Source: Pleurodeles waltl (lineage: Eukaryota > Chordata > Amphibia > Caudata > Salamandridae). Taken from it: a stretch of 64,000 nucleotides of DNA. This document shows positions 34,401 to 48,278 of this stretch, in pieces. Position numbers and translations under genes: made by a program. Below the pieces are notes generated by a model. It worked only from the letters and a program-made list of their open reading frames with translations. It ran no database searches and had not been told where the DNA came from. Each line of letters starts with the position of its first letter. Position 1 is the stretch's first letter. The DNA lies in assembly GCF_031143425.1 (NCBI RefSeq), contig NW_027150046.1, positions 1 through 64,000 on the forward strand. The letters are read 5' to 3'.

Positions 34401-37400
34401 CCAGAACTTTCTGCCACAGAAATGTGAGGAACATATGTTTTTTTAGACAAATTTCGAGGTTTGCAAAGGATTCTGTGTAACAGAACCTGGTCCGAGCCAC
34501 ACAACTCACCCCATCATGGATTCCCCTAGGTCTCTAGTTTTCAGAAATGCACAGGTTTGGTAGGTTTCCCTAGGTGGCGGCTGAGCTACAGGCCAAAATC
34601 TACAGGTAGGCACTTTGCAAAAAACACCTGTTTTCCTTCAAAAATTTGGCTGTGTCCACGTTGCGCTTTGGGGCGTTTCCTGTCGCGGGCGCTAGGCCTA
34701 CCCACATAAGTGAGGTATCATTTTTATCGGGAGACGTGGGGGAACGCTGGGTGGAAGGAAATTTGTGGATCCTCTCAGATTCCAGAACTTTCTGCCACAG
34801 AAATGTGAGGAACATGTGTTTTTTTATCCAAATTTTGAGGTTTGCAAAGGATTCTGGGTAACAGAACCTGGCCGAGCCACACAAGTCACCCCATCTTGGA
34901 TTCCCCTAGGTCTCTAGTTTTCAGAAATGCACAGATTTGGTAGGTATCCCTAGGTGGCGGCTGAGCTACATGCCAAAATCTACAGGTAGGCACTTTGCAA
35001 AAAACACCTCTGTTTTCCTTCAAAATTTTGGCTGTGTCCACGTTGCGCTTTGGGGCGTTTCCTTTTGCGGGCGCTAGGCCTACCCACACAAGTGAGGTAT
35101 CATTTTTATCGGGAGACGTGGGGGAACGCTGGGTGGAAGGAAATTTGTGGCTCCTCTCAGATTCCAGAACTTTCTGCCACAGAAATGTGAGGAACATGTG
35201 TTTTTTTAACCAAATTTTGAGGTTTGCAAAGGATTCTGGGTAACAGAACCTGGTCCGAGCCACACAAGTCACCCCATCTTGGATTCCCCTAGGTCTCTAG
35301 TTTTCAGAAATGCACAGGTTTGGTAGGTTTCCCTAGGTGGCGGCTGAGCTACAGGCCAAAATCTACAGGTAGGCACTTTGCAAAAAACACCTATGTTTTC
35401 CTTAAAAAATGTGGCTGTGTCCACGTTGCGCTTTGGGTCGTTTCCTTTTGCGGGCGATAGGCCTACCCACACAAGTGAGGTATCATTTTTATCGGGAGAC
35501 GTGGGGGAATGCTGGGTGGAAGGAAATTTGTGGCTCCTCTCAGATTCCCGAACTTTCTGCCACAGAAATGTGAGGAACATGTGTTTTTTTAGCCAAATTT
35601 TGAGGTTTGCAAAGGATTTGGGGTAACAGAACCTGGTCCGAGCCACACAAGTCACCCCATCTTGGATTCCCCTAGGTCTCTAGTTTTCAGAAATGCACAG
35701 GTTTGGAAGGTTTCCCTAGGTGGCGGCTGAGCTACAGGCCAAAATCTACAGGTAGGCACTTTGCAAAAAACACCTCTGTTTTCCTTCAAAAATTTGGGTG
35801 TGTCCACGTTGCGCTTTGGGGCGTTTCCGGTCGCGGGCGCTAGGCCTACCCACACAAATGAGGTAACATTTTTATCGGGAGACGTGGGGGAACGCTGGGT
35901 GGAAGGAAATTTGTGGCTCCTCTCAGATTCCAGAACTTTCTGCCACAGGAATATGAGAAACATGTGTTTTTTTAGCCAAATTTTGAGGTTTGCAAAAGAT
36001 TCTGGGTAACAGAACCTGGTCCGAGCCACACAAGTCACCCCATTTTGGATTCCCCTAGATCTCTAGTTTTCAGAAATGCACAGATTTGGTAGATTTCCCT
36101 AGGTGGCGTCTGAGCTACAGGCCAAAATCTACAGGTAGGCACTTTGCAAAAAACACCTCTGTTTTCCTTCAAAAATTTGGCTGTGTCCACGTTGCGCTTT
36201 GGGGCGTTTCCGGTCGCGGGCGCTAGGCCTACCCACACAAATGAGGTAACATTTTTATCGGGAGACGTGGGGGAACGCTGGGTGGAAGGAAATTTGTGGC
36301 TCCTCTCAGATTCCAGAACTTTCTGCCACAGGAATATGAGAAACATGTGTTTTTTTAGCCAAATTTTGAGGTTTGCAAAAGATTCTGGGTAACAGAACCT
36401 GGTCCGAGCCACACAAGTCACTCCATTTTGGATTCCCCTAGATCTCTAGTTTTCAGAAATGCACAGGTTTGGTAGATTTCCCTAGGTGGCGTCTGAGCTA
36501 CAGGCCAAAATCTACAGGTAGGCACTTTGCAAAAAACACCTCTGTTTTCCTTCAAAAATTTGGCTGTGTCCACGTTGCGCTTTGGGGCGTTTCCTGTCGC
36601 GGGCGCTAGGCCTACCCACACAACTGAGGTATCATTTTTATCGGGAGACGTGGGGGAACGCTGGGTGGAAGGAAATTTGTGGCTCCTCTCAGATTCCAGA
36701 ACTTTCTGCCACAGAAATGTGAGGAACATGTGTTTTTTTAGCCAAATTTTGAGGTTTGCAAAGGATTCTGGGTAACAGAACCTGGTCCGAGCCACACAAG
36801 TCACCCCATCTTGGATTTCCCTAGGTCTCTAGTTTTCAGAAATGCACAGGTTTGGTAGGTTTCCCTAGGTGGCGGCTGAGCTACAGGCCAAAATCTACAG
36901 TTAGGCACTTTGCAAAAAACACCTCTGTTTTCCTTCAAAAATTTGGCTGAGTCCACGTTGCGCTTTGGGCATTTCCTGTCGCGGGCGCTAGGCCTACCCA
37001 CACAAGTGAGGTATCATTTTTATCGGGAGACGTGGGGGAACGCTGGGTGGAAGGAAATTTGTGGCTCCTCTCAGATTCCAGAACTTTCTGCCACAGAAAT
37101 GTGAGGAACATGTGTTTTTTTAGCCAAATTTTGAGGTTTGCAAAGGATTCTGGGTAACAGAACCTGGTCCGAGCCACACAAGTCACCCCATCTTGGATTC
37201 CCCTAGGTCTCTAGTTTTCTGAAATGCACAGGTTTGGTAGGTTTCCCTAGGTGGCGGCTGAGCTACAGGCCAAAATCTACAGGTAGGCACTTTGGAAAAA
37301 ACACCTCTGTTTTCCTTCAAAAATTTGGCTGTGTCCACGTTGCGCTTTGGGGCGTTTCCTGTCGCGGGCACTAGGCCTACCCACACAAGTGAGGTATCAT

Positions 37401-39096
37401 TTTTATCGGGAGACGTGGGGGAACGCTGGGTGGATGGAGATTTGTGGGTCCTCTCAGATTCCAGAACTTTCTGCCACAGGAATGTGAGGAACATGTGTTT
37501 TTTTAGCCAAATTTTGAGGTTTGCAAAGGATTCTGGGTAACAGAACCTGGTCCGAGCCACACAAGTCACCCCATCTTGGATTCCCCTAGGTCTCTAGTTT
37601 TCAGAAATGCACAGGTTTGGTAGGTTTCCCTAGGTGGCGGCTGAGCTACAGGCCAAAATCTACAGGTAGGCCCTTTGCAAAAAACACCTCTGTTTTCCTT
37701 CAAAAATGTGGCTGTGTCCACGTTGCGCTTTGGGGCGTTTCCTGTCGCTGGCGCTATGCCTACCCACACAAGTGAGGTATCATTTTTATCGGGAGACGTG
37801 GGGGAACACTGGGTGGAAGGAAATTTGTGGCTCCTCTCAGATTCCAGAACTTTCTGCCACAGAAATGTGAGGAACATGTGTTTTTTTAGCCAAACTTTGA
37901 GGTTTGCAAAGGATTCTGGGTAACAGAACCTGGTCCGAGCCACACAAGTCACCCCATCTTGGATTCCCCTAGGTCTCTAGTTTTCTGAAATGCACAGGTT
38001 TGGTAGGTTTCCCTAGGTGGCGGCTGAGCTACAGGCCAAAATCTACAGGTAGGCACTTTGGAAAAAACACCTCTGTTTTCCTTCAAAAATTTGGCTGTGT
38101 CCACGTTTCTCTTTGGGCATTTCCTGTCGTGGGCGCTAGGCCTACCCACACAAGTGATGTATCATTTTTATAGGGAGACGTGGGGGAACGCTGGGTGGAA
38201 GGAAATTTGTGGCTCCTCACAGATTCCAGAACTTTCTGCCACAGAAATGTGAGGAACATGTGTTTTTTTAGCCAAATTTTGAGGTTTGCAAAGGATTCTG
38301 GGTAACAGAACCTGGTCCGAGCCACACAAGTCACCCCATCTTGGATTCCCCTAGGTCTCTAGTTTTCAGAAATGCACAGGTTTGGTAGGTTTCCCTAGGT
38401 GGCGGCTGAGCTACAGGCCAAAATCTACAGGTAGGCCCTTTGCAAAAAACACCTCTGTTTTCCTTCAAAAATGTGGCTGTGTCCACGTTGCGCTTTGGGG
38501 CGTTTCCTGTCGCTGGCACTATGCCTACCCACACAAGTGAGGTATCATTTTTATCGGGAGACGTGGGGGAACACTGGGTGGAAGGAAATTTCTGGCTCCT
38601 CTCAGATTCCAGAACTTTCTGCCACAGAAATGTGAGGAACATGTGTTTTTTTAGCCAAACTTTGAGGTTTGCAAAGGATTCTGGGTAACAGAACCTGGTC
38701 CGAGCCACACAAGTGACCCCATCTTGGATTCCCCTAGGTCTCTAGTTTTCAGAAATGCACAGGTTTGGTAGGTTTCCCTGGGTGGCGGCTGAGCTACAGG
38801 CCTAAATCTACAGGTAGGCACTTTGCAAAAAACACCTCTGTTTTCCTTCAAAAATTTGGCTGTGTCCACGTTGCGCTTTGGGGCGTTTCCTGTCGCGGGC
38901 GCTAGGCCTACCCACACAAGTGAGGTATCATTTTTATCGGGAGACGTGGGGGAACGCTGGGTGGAAGGAAATTTGTGGCTCCTCTCAGATTCCACAACTT
39001 TCTGCCACAGAAATGTGAGGAACATGTGTTTTTTTAGCCACATTTTGAGGTTTGCAAAGGATTCTGGGTAACAGAACCTGGTCCGAGCCACACAAG
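29916..39096 (+). repeat. 24-monomer higher-order repeat, copy 1 (9181 bp)
   Basis: The order is Q'-S'-I2-I3-K-W-Y-N-N/R-S-H-G-I4-K2-H2-Y2-Y3-V-D2-T-C-S/T-C'-R'. Starts are 29916, 30299, 30681, 31062, 31443, 31826, 32209, 32592, 32975, 33358, 33740, 34123, 34506, 34886, 35269, 35652, 36035, 36418, 36801, 37183, 37566, 37949, 38331 and 38714. New classes are H2 (CTTAAAAAATG, GGATTTGGGGTAAC), Y2 and Y3 (CACAAATGAGG, GGAATATGAG, CAAAAGATTC), V (GTCTGAGC, CAACTGAGG), D2 (CTACAGTTAGG) and S/T (GTCGTGGGCG, GTGATGTATC, TATAGGGAG). The first monomer is an I3/Q' fusion. At the far end C' passes to R' through CGAGCCACACAAGTGACC, an exchange point at about 38700-38718. Confidence 0.92.
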
Positions 39097-42000
39097 TCAC
39101 CCCATCTTGGATTCCCCTAGGTCTCTAGTTTTCAGAAATGCACAGGTTTGGTAGGTTTCCCTAGGTGGCGGCTGAGCTACAGGCCAAAATCTACAGGTAG
39201 GCACTTTGCAAAAAACACCTCTGTGTTCCTTCAAAAATTTGGCTGTGTCCACGTTGCGCTTTGGGGCGTTTCCGGTCTCGGGCGCTAGGCCTACCCACAC
39301 AAGTGAGGTATCATTTTTATCGGGAGACGTGGGGGAACGCTGGGTGGAAGGAGATTTGTGGGTCCTCTCAGATTCCAGAACTTTCTGCCACAGGAATGTG
39401 AGGAACATTTGTTTTTTTAGCCAAATTTTGAGGTTTGCAAAGGATTCTGGGTAACAGAACCTGGTCCGAGCCACACAAGTCACCCCATCTTGGATTTCCC
39501 TAGGTCTCTAGTTTTCAGAAATGCACAGGTTTGGTAGGTTTCCCTAGGTGGCGGCTGAGCTACAGGCCAAAATCTACAGGTAGGCACTTTGCAAAAAACA
39601 CCTCTGTTTTCCTTCAAACATTTGGCTAAGTCCACGTTGCTCTTTGGGCATTTTCTGTCGCGGGCGCTAGGCCTACCCACACAAGTGAGGTATCATTTTT
39701 ATCGGGAGACGTGGGGGAACGCTGGGTGGAAGGAAATTTGTGGCTCCTCACAGATTCCAGAACTTTCTGCCACAGAAATATGAGGAACATGTGTTTTTTT
39801 AGACAAATTTTGAGGTTTGCAAAGGATTCTGGGTAACAGAACCTGGTCCGAGCCACACAACTCACCCCATCTTGGATTCCCCTAGGTCTCTAGTTTTCAG
39901 AAATGCACAGGTTTGGTAGGTTTCCCTAGGTGGCGGCTGAGCTACAGGCCAAAATCTACAGGTAGGCACTTTGCAAAAAACACCTGTTTTCCTTCAAAAA
40001 TTTGGCTGTGTCCACGTTGCGCTTTGGGGCGTTTCCTGTCGCGGGCGCTAGGCCTACCCACATAAGTGAGGTATCATTTTTATCGGGAGACATGGGGGAA
40101 CGCTGGGTGGAAGGACATTTGTGGATCCTCTCAGATTCCAGAACTTTCTGCCACAGAAATGTGAGGAACATGTGTTTTTTTAGCCAAATTTTGAGGTTTG
40201 CAAAGGATTCTGGGTAACAGATCCTGGTCCGAGCCACACAAGTCACCCCATCTTGGATTTCCCTAGGTCTCTAGTTTTCAGAAATGCACAGGTTTGGTAT
40301 GTTTCCCTAGGTGGCGGCTAAGCTACAGGCCAAAATCTACAGGTAGGCACTTTGCAAAAAACACCTGTTTTCCTTCAAAAATTTGGCTGTGTCCATGTTG
40401 CGCTTTGGGGCGTTTCCTGTCGCGGGCGCTAAGCCTACCCACATAAGTGAGGTATCATTTTTATCGGGAGACGTGGGGGAACGCTGGGTGGAAGGACATT
40501 TGTGGATCCTCTCAGATTCCAGAACTTTCTGCCACAGAAATGTGAGGAACATGTGTTTTTTTAGCCAAATTTTGAGGTTTGCAAAGGATTCTGGGTAACA
40601 GAACCTGGTCCGAGCCACACAAGTCACCCCATCTTGGAATCTCCTAGGTCTCTAGTTTTCAGAAATGCACAGGTTTGGTAGGTATCCCTAGGTGGCGGCT
40701 GAGCTACAGGCCAAAATCTACAGGTAGGCACTTTGCAAAAAACACCTCTGTTTTCCTTCAAAATTTTGGCTGTGTCCACGTTGCGCTTTGGGGCGTTTCC
40801 TTTTGCGGGCGCTAGGCCTACCCACACAAGTGAGGTATCATTTTTATCGGGAGACGTGGGGGAACGCTGGGTGGAAGGAAATTTGTGGCTCCTCTCAGAT
40901 TCCAGAACTTTCTGCCACAGAAATGTGAGGAACATGTGTTTTTTTAACCAAATTTTGAGGTTTGCAAAGGATTCTGGGTAACAGAACCTGGTCCGAGCCA
41001 CACAAGTCACCCCATCTTGGATTCCCCTAGGTCTCTAATTTTCAGAAATGCACAGGTTTGGTAGGTTTCCCTAGGTGGCAGCTGAGCTACAGGCCAAAAT
41101 CTACAGGTAGGCACTTTGCAAAAAACACCTCTGTTTTCCTTCAAAAATGTGGCTCTGTCCACGTTGCGCTTTGGGGCGTTTCCTTTTGCGGGCGATAGGC
41201 CTACCCACACAAGTTGGGTATCATTTTTATCGGGAGACGTGGGGGAATGCCGGGTGGAAGGAAATTTGTGGCTCCTCTCAGATTCCCGAACTTTCTACCA
41301 CAGAAATGTGAGGAACATGTGTTTTTTTAGCCAAATTTTGAGGTTTGCAAAGGATTTTGGGTAACAGAACCTGGTCCGAGCCACACAAGTCACCCCATCT
41401 TGGATTCCCCTAGGTCTCTAGTTTTCAGAAATGCACAGGTTTGGAAGGTTTCCCTAGGTGGCGGCTGAGCTACAGGCCAAAATCTACAGGTAGGCACTTT
41501 GCAAAAAACACCTCTGTTTTCCTTCAAAAATTTGGCTGTGTCCACGTTGCGCTTTGGGGCGTTTCCGGTCGCGGGCGCTAGGCCTACCCACACAAGTGAG
41601 GTATAATTTTTATCGGGAGACGTGGGGGAACGCTGGGTGGAAGGAAATTTGTGGCTCCTCTCAGATTCCAGAACTTTCTGCCACAGGAATGTGAGAAACA
41701 TGTGTTTTTTTAGCCAAATTTTGAGGTTTGCAAAGGATTCTGGGTAACAGAACCTGGTCCGAGCCACACAAGTCACCCCATTTTGGATTCCCCTAGATCC
41801 CTAGTTTTCAGAAATGCACAGGTTTGGTAGGTTTCCCTAGGTGGCGGCTGAGCTACAGGCCAAAATCTACAGGTAGGAACTTTGCAAAAAACACCTTTGT
41901 TTTCCTTCAAAAAGTTGGCTGTGTCCACGTTGCGCTTTGGGGTGTTTCCTGTTGCGGGCGCTAGGCCTACCCACACAAGTGAGGTATCATTTTTATCGGG

Positions 42001-45000
42001 AGACGTGGGGGAACGCTGGGTGGAAGGAAATTTGTGGCTCCTCTCAGATTCCAGAACTTTCTGCCACAGAAATGTGAGGAACATGTGTTTTTTTTATCCA
42101 AATTTTGAGGTTTGCAAAGGATTCTGGGTAACAGAACCTGGTCCTAGCCACACAAGTGACCCCATTTTGGATTCCCCTAGATCTCTAGTTTTCAGAAATG
42201 CACAGGTTTGGTACGTTTCCCTAGGTGGCGGCTGAGCTACAGGCCAAAATCTACAGGTAGGAACTTTGCAAAAAACACCTTTGTTTTCCTTCAAAAAGTT
42301 GGCTGTGTCCACGTTGCGCTTTGGGGTGTTCCCTGTTGCGGGCGCTAGGCCTACCCACACAAGTGAGGTATCATTTTTATCGGGAGACGTGGGGGAACGC
42401 TGGGTGGAAGGAAATTTGTGGCTCCTCTCAGATTCCACAACTTTCTGCCACAGAAATGTGAGGAACATGTGTTTTTTTAGCCAAATTTTGAGGTTTGCAA
42501 AGGATTCTGGGTAACAGAACCTGGTCCGAGCCACACAAGTCACCCCATCTTGGATTCCCCTAGGTCTCTAGTTTTCAGAAATGCACAGGTTTGGTAGGTT
42601 TCCCTAGGTGGCGGCTGAGCTACAGGCCAAAATCTACAGGTAGGCACTTTGCAAAAAACACCTCTGTTTTCCTTCAAAAATTTGGCTGAGTCCACGTTGC
42701 TCTTTGGGCATTTCCTGTCGCGGGCGCTAGGCCTACCCACACAAGTGAGGTATCATTTTTATCGGGAGACGTGGGGGAACGCTGGGTGGAAGGAAATTTG
42801 TGGCTCCTCACAGATTCCAGAACTTTCTGCCACAGAACTGTGAGGAACAAGTGTTTTTTTAGCCAAATTTTGAGGTTTGCAAAGGATTCTGGGTAACAGA
42901 ACCTGGTCCGAGCCACACAAGTCACCCCATCTTGGATTCCCCTAGGTCTCTAGTTTTCAGAAATGCACAGGTTTGGTAGGTTTCCCTAGGTGGCGGCTGA
43001 GCTACAGGCCAAAATCTACAGGTAGGCACTTTGCAAAAAACACCTATGTTTTCCTTCAAAAATGTGGCTGTGTCCACGTTGCGCTTTGGGGCGTTTCCTG
43101 TCGCTGGCGCTAGGCCTACCCACACAAGTGAGGTATCATTTTTATCGGGAGACGTGGGGGAATGCTGGGTGGAAGGAAATTTGTGGCTCCTCTCAGATTC
43201 CCGAACTTTCTGCCACAGAAATGTGAGGAACATGTGTTTTTTTAGCCAAATTTTGAGGTTTGCAAAGGATTCTGGGTAACAGAACCTGGTCCGAGCCACA
43301 CAAGTCACCCCATCTTGGATTCCCCTAGGTCTCTAGTTTTCAGACATGCACAGGTTTGGTAGGTTTCCCTAGGTGGCGGCTGAGCTACAGGCCAAAATCT
43401 ACAGGTAGGCACTTTGCAAAAAACACCTCTGTTTTTCATCAAAAATTTAGCTGAGTCCACGTTGCGCTTTGGGGCGTTTCCTGTCGCGGGCGCTAGGCCA
43501 ACCCACACAAGTGAGGTATCATTTTTATCGGGAGACGTGGGGGAACCCTGGGTGGAAGGAAATTTGTGGCTCCTCTCAGATTCCAGAACTTTCTGCCACA
43601 GAAATGTGAGGAACATGTGTTTTTTTAGACAAATTTCGAGGTTTGCAAAGGATTCTGTGTAACAGAACCTGGTCCGAGCCACACAACTCACCCCATCATG
43701 GATTCCCCTAGGTCTCTAGTTTTCAGAAATGCACAGGTTTGGTAGGTTTCCCTAGGTGGCGGCTGAGCTACAGGCCAAAATCTACAGGTAGGCACTTTGC
43801 AAAAAACACCTGTTTTCCTTCAAAAATTTGGCTGTGTCCACGTTGCGCTTTGGGGCGTTTCCTGTCGCGGGCGCTAGGCCTACCCACATAAGTGAGGTAT
43901 CATTTTTATCGGGAGACGTGGGGGAACGCTGGGTGGAAGGAAATTTGTGGATCCTCTCAGATTCCAGAACTTTCTGCCACAGAAATGTGAGGAACATGTG
44001 TTTTTTTATCCAAATTTTGAGGTTTGCAAAGGATTCTGGGTAACAGAACCTGGCCGAGCCACACAAGTCACCCCATCTTGGATTCCCCTAGGTCTCTAGT
44101 TTTCAGAAATGCACAGATTTGGTAGGTATCCCTAGGTGGCGGCTGAGCTACATGCCAAAATCTACAGGTAGGCACTTTGCAAAAAACACCTCTGTTTTCC
44201 TTCAAAATTTTGGCTGTGTCCACGTTGCGCTTTGGGGCGTTTCCTTTTGCGGGCGCTAGGCCTACCCACACAAGTGAGGTATCATTTTTATCGGGAGACG
44301 TGGGGGAACGCTGGGTGGAAGGAAATTTGTGGCTCCTCTCAGATTCCAGAACTTTCTGCCACAGAAATGTGAGGAACATGTGTTTTTTTAACCAAATTTT
44401 GAGGTTTGCAAAGGATTCTGGGTAACAGAACCTGGTCCGAGCCACACAAGTCACCCCATCTTGGATTCCCCTAGGTCTCTAGTTTTCAGAAATGCACAGG
44501 TTTGGTAGGTTTCCCTAGGTGGCGGCTGAGCTACAGGCCAAAATCTACAGGTAGGCACTTTGCAAAAAACACCTATGTTTTCCTTAAAAAATGTGGCTGT
44601 GTCCACGTTGCGCTTTGGGGCGTTTCCTTTTGCGGGCGATAGGCCTACCCACACAAGTGAGGTATCATTTTTATCGGGAGACGTGGGGGAATGCTGGGTG
44701 GAAGGAAATTTGTGGCTCCTCTCAGATTCCCGAACTTTCTGCCACAGAAATGTGAGGAACATGTGTTTTTTTAGCCAAATTTTGAGGTTTGCAAAGGATT
44801 TGGGGTAACAGAACCTGGTCCGAGCCACACAAGTCACCCCATCTTGGATTCCCCTAGGTCTCTAGTTTTCAGAAATGCACAGGTTTGGAAGGTTTCCCTA
44901 GGTGGCGGCTGAGCTACAGGCCAAAATCTACAGGTAGGCACTTTGCAAAAAACACCTCTGTTTTCCTTCAAAAATTTGGGTGTGTCCACGTTGCGCTTTG

Positions 45001-48000
45001 GGGCGTTTCCGGTCGCGGGCGCTAGGCCTACCCACACAAATGAGGTAACATTTTTATCGGGAGACGTGGGGGAACGCTGGGTGGAAGGAAATTTGTGGCT
45101 CCTCTCAGATTCCAGAACTTTCTGCCACAGGAATATGAGAAACATGTGTTTTTTTAGCCAAATTTTGAGGTTTGCAAAAGATTCTGGGTAACAGAACCTG
45201 GTCCGAGCCACACAAGTCACCCCATTTTGGATTCCCCTAGATCTCTAGTTTTCAGAAATGCACAGATTTGGTAGATTTCCCTAGGTGGCGTCTGAGCTAC
45301 AGGCCAAAATCTACAGGTAGGCACTTTGCAAAAAACACCTCTGTTTTCCTTCAAAAATTTGGCTGTGTCCACGTTGCGCTTTGGGGCGTTTCCGGTCGCG
45401 GGCGCTAGGCCTACCCACACAAATGAGGTAACATTTTTATCGGGAGACGTGGGGGAACGCTGGGTGGAAGGAAATTTGTGGCTCCTCTCAGATTCCAGAA
45501 CTTTCTGCCACAGGAATATGAGAAACATGTGTTTTTTTAGCCAAATTTTGAGGTTTGCAAAAGATTCTGGGTAACAGAACCTGGTCCGAGCCACACAAGT
45601 CACTCCATTTTGGATTCCCCTAGATCTCTAGTTTTCAGAAATGCACAGGTTTGGTAGATTTCCCTAGGTGGCGTCTGAGCTACAGGCCAAAATCTACAGG
45701 TAGGCACTTTGCAAAAAACACCTCTGTTTTCCTTCAAAAATTTGGCTGTGTCCACGTTGCGCTTTGGGGCGTTTCCTGTCGCGGGCGCTAGGCCTACCCA
45801 CACAACTGAGGTATCATTTTTATCGGGAGACGTGGGGGAACGCTGGGTGGAAGGAAATTTGTGGCTCCTCTCAGATTCCAGAACTTTCTGCCACAGAAAT
45901 GTGAGGAACATGTGTTTTTTTAGCCAAATTTTGAGGTTTGCAAAGGATTCTGGGTAACAGAACCTGGTCCGAGCCACACAAGTCACCCCATCTTGGATTT
46001 CCCTAGGTCTCTAGTTTTCAGAAATGCACAGGTTTGGTAGGTTTCCCTAGGTGGCGGCTGAGCTACAGGCCAAAATCTACAGTTAGGCACTTTGCAAAAA
46101 ACACCTCTGTTTTCCTTCAAAAATTTGGCTGAGTCCACGTTGCGCTTTGGGCATTTCCTGTCGCGGGCGCTAGGCCTACCCACACAAGTGAGGTATCATT
46201 TTTATCGGGAGACGTGGGGGAACGCTGGGTGGAAGGAAATTTGTGGCTCCTCTCAGATTCCAGAACTTTCTGCCACAGAAATGTGAGGAACATGTGTTTT
46301 TTTAGCCAAATTTTGAGGTTTGCAAAGGATTCTGGGTAACAGAACCTGGTCCGAGCCACACAAGTCACCCCATCTTGGATTCCCCTAGGTCTCTAGTTTT
46401 CTGAAATGCACAGGTTTGGTAGGTTTCCCTAGGTGGCGGCTGAGCTACAGGCCAAAATCTACAGGTAGGCACTTTGGAAAAAACACCTCTGTTTTCCTTC
46501 AAAAATTTGGCTGTGTCCACGTTGCGCTTTGGGGCGTTTCCTGTCGCGGGCACTAGGCCTACCCACACAAGTGAGGTATCATTTTTATCGGGAGACGTGG
46601 GGGAACGCTGGGTGGATGGAGATTTGTGGGTCCTCTCAGATTCCAGAACTTTCTGCCACAGGAATGTGAGGAACATGTGTTTTTTTAGCCAAATTTTGAG
46701 GTTTGCAAAGGATTCTGGGTAACAGAACCTGGTCCGAGCCACACAAGTCACCCCATCTTGGATTCCCCTAGGTCTCTAGTTTTCAGAAATGCACAGGTTT
46801 GGTAGGTTTCCCTAGGTGGCGGCTGAGCTACAGGCCAAAATCTACAGGTAGGCCCTTTGCAAAAAACACCTCTGTTTTCCTTCAAAAATGTGGCTGTGTC
46901 CACGTTGCGCTTTGGGGCGTTTCCTGTCGCTGGCGCTATGCCTACCCACACAAGTGAGGTATCATTTTTATCGGGAGACGTGGGGGAACACTGGGTGGAA
47001 GGAAATTTGTGGCTCCTCTCAGATTCCAGAACTTTCTGCCACAGAAATGTGAGGAACATGTGTTTTTTTAGCCAAACTTTGAGGTTTGCAAAGGATTCTG
47101 GGTAACAGAACCTGGTCCGAGCCACACAAGTCACCCCATCTTGGATTCCCCTAGGTCTCTAGTTTTCTGAAATGCACAGGTTTGGTAGGTTTCCCTAGGT
47201 GGCGGCTGAGCTACAGGCCAAAATCTACAGGTAGGCACTTTGGAAAAAACACCTCTGTTTTCCTTCAAAAATTTGGCTGTGTCCACGTTGCTCTTTGGGC
47301 ATTTCCTGTCGTGGGCGCTAGGCCTACCCACACAAGTGATGTATCATTTTTATAGGGAGACGTGGGGGAACGCTGGGTGGAAGGAAATTTGTGGCTCCTC
47401 ACAGATTCCAGAACTTTCTGCCACAGAAATGTGAGGAACATGTGTTTTTTTAGCCAAATTTTGAGGTTTGCAAAGGATTCTGGGTAACAGAACCTGGTCC
47501 GAGCCACACAAGTCACCCCATCTTGGATTCCCCTAGGTCTCTAGTTTTCAGAAATGCACAGGTTTGGTAGGTTTCCCTAGGTGGCGGCTGAGCTACAGGC
47601 CAAAATCTACAGGTAGGCCCTTTGCAAAAAACACCTCTGTTTTCCTTCAAAAATGTGGCTGTGTCCACGTTGCGCTTTGGGGCGTTTCCTGTCGCTGGCA
47701 CTATGCCTACCCACACAAGTGAGGTATCATTTTTATCGGGAGACGTGGGGGAACACTGGGTGGAAGGAAATTTGTGGCTCCTCTCAGATTCCAGAACTTT
47801 CTGCCACAGAAATGTGAGGAACATGTGTTTTTTTAGCCAAACTTTGAGGTTTGCAAAGGATTCTGGGTAACAGAACCTGGTCCGAGCCACACAAGTCACC
47901 CCATCTTGGATTCCCCTAGGTCTCTAGTTTTCAGAAATGCACAGGTTTGGTAGGTTTCCCTAGGTGGCGGCTGAGCTACAGGCCAAAATATACAGGTAGG

Positions 48001-48278
48001 CACTTTGCAAAAAACACCTTTGTTTTCCTTCAAAAAGTTGGCTGTGTCCACGTTGCGCTTTGGGGTGTTTCCTGTTGCGGGCGCTAGGCCTACCCACACA
48101 AGTGAGGTATCATTTTTATCGGGAGACGTGGGGGAACGCTGGGTGGAAGGAAATTTGTGGCTCCTCTCAGATTCCAGAACTTTCTGCCACAGAAATGTGA
48201 GGAACATGTGTTTTTTTAGCCAAATTTTGAGGTTTGCAAAGGATTCTGGGTAACAGAACCTGGTCCTAGCCACACAAG
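39097..48278 (+). repeat. 24-monomer higher-order repeat, copy 2 (9182 bp)
   Basis: Starts are 39097, 39480, 39862, 40243, 40624, 41007, 41390, 41773, 42157, 42540, 42922, 43305, 43688, 44068, 44451, 44834, 45217, 45600, 45983, 46365, 46748, 47131, 47513 and 47896. The first 23 monomers match copy 1 in order and almost in every base. Differences noticed include GATTTGTGGG for GATTTTTGGG in Q', AAATTTGTGG for AAATCTGTGG in N, an extra T with TATCC for TAGCC near 42091-42098, CTGGGTGG for CTGGGAGG in H, ACATGTG for ACATATG in G, TTGGGGCG for TTGGGTCG in H2 and GTTGCTC for GTTTCTC in S/T. The 24th monomer is class N here, not R', and leads into the 7-mer HOR. Confidence 0.92.
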
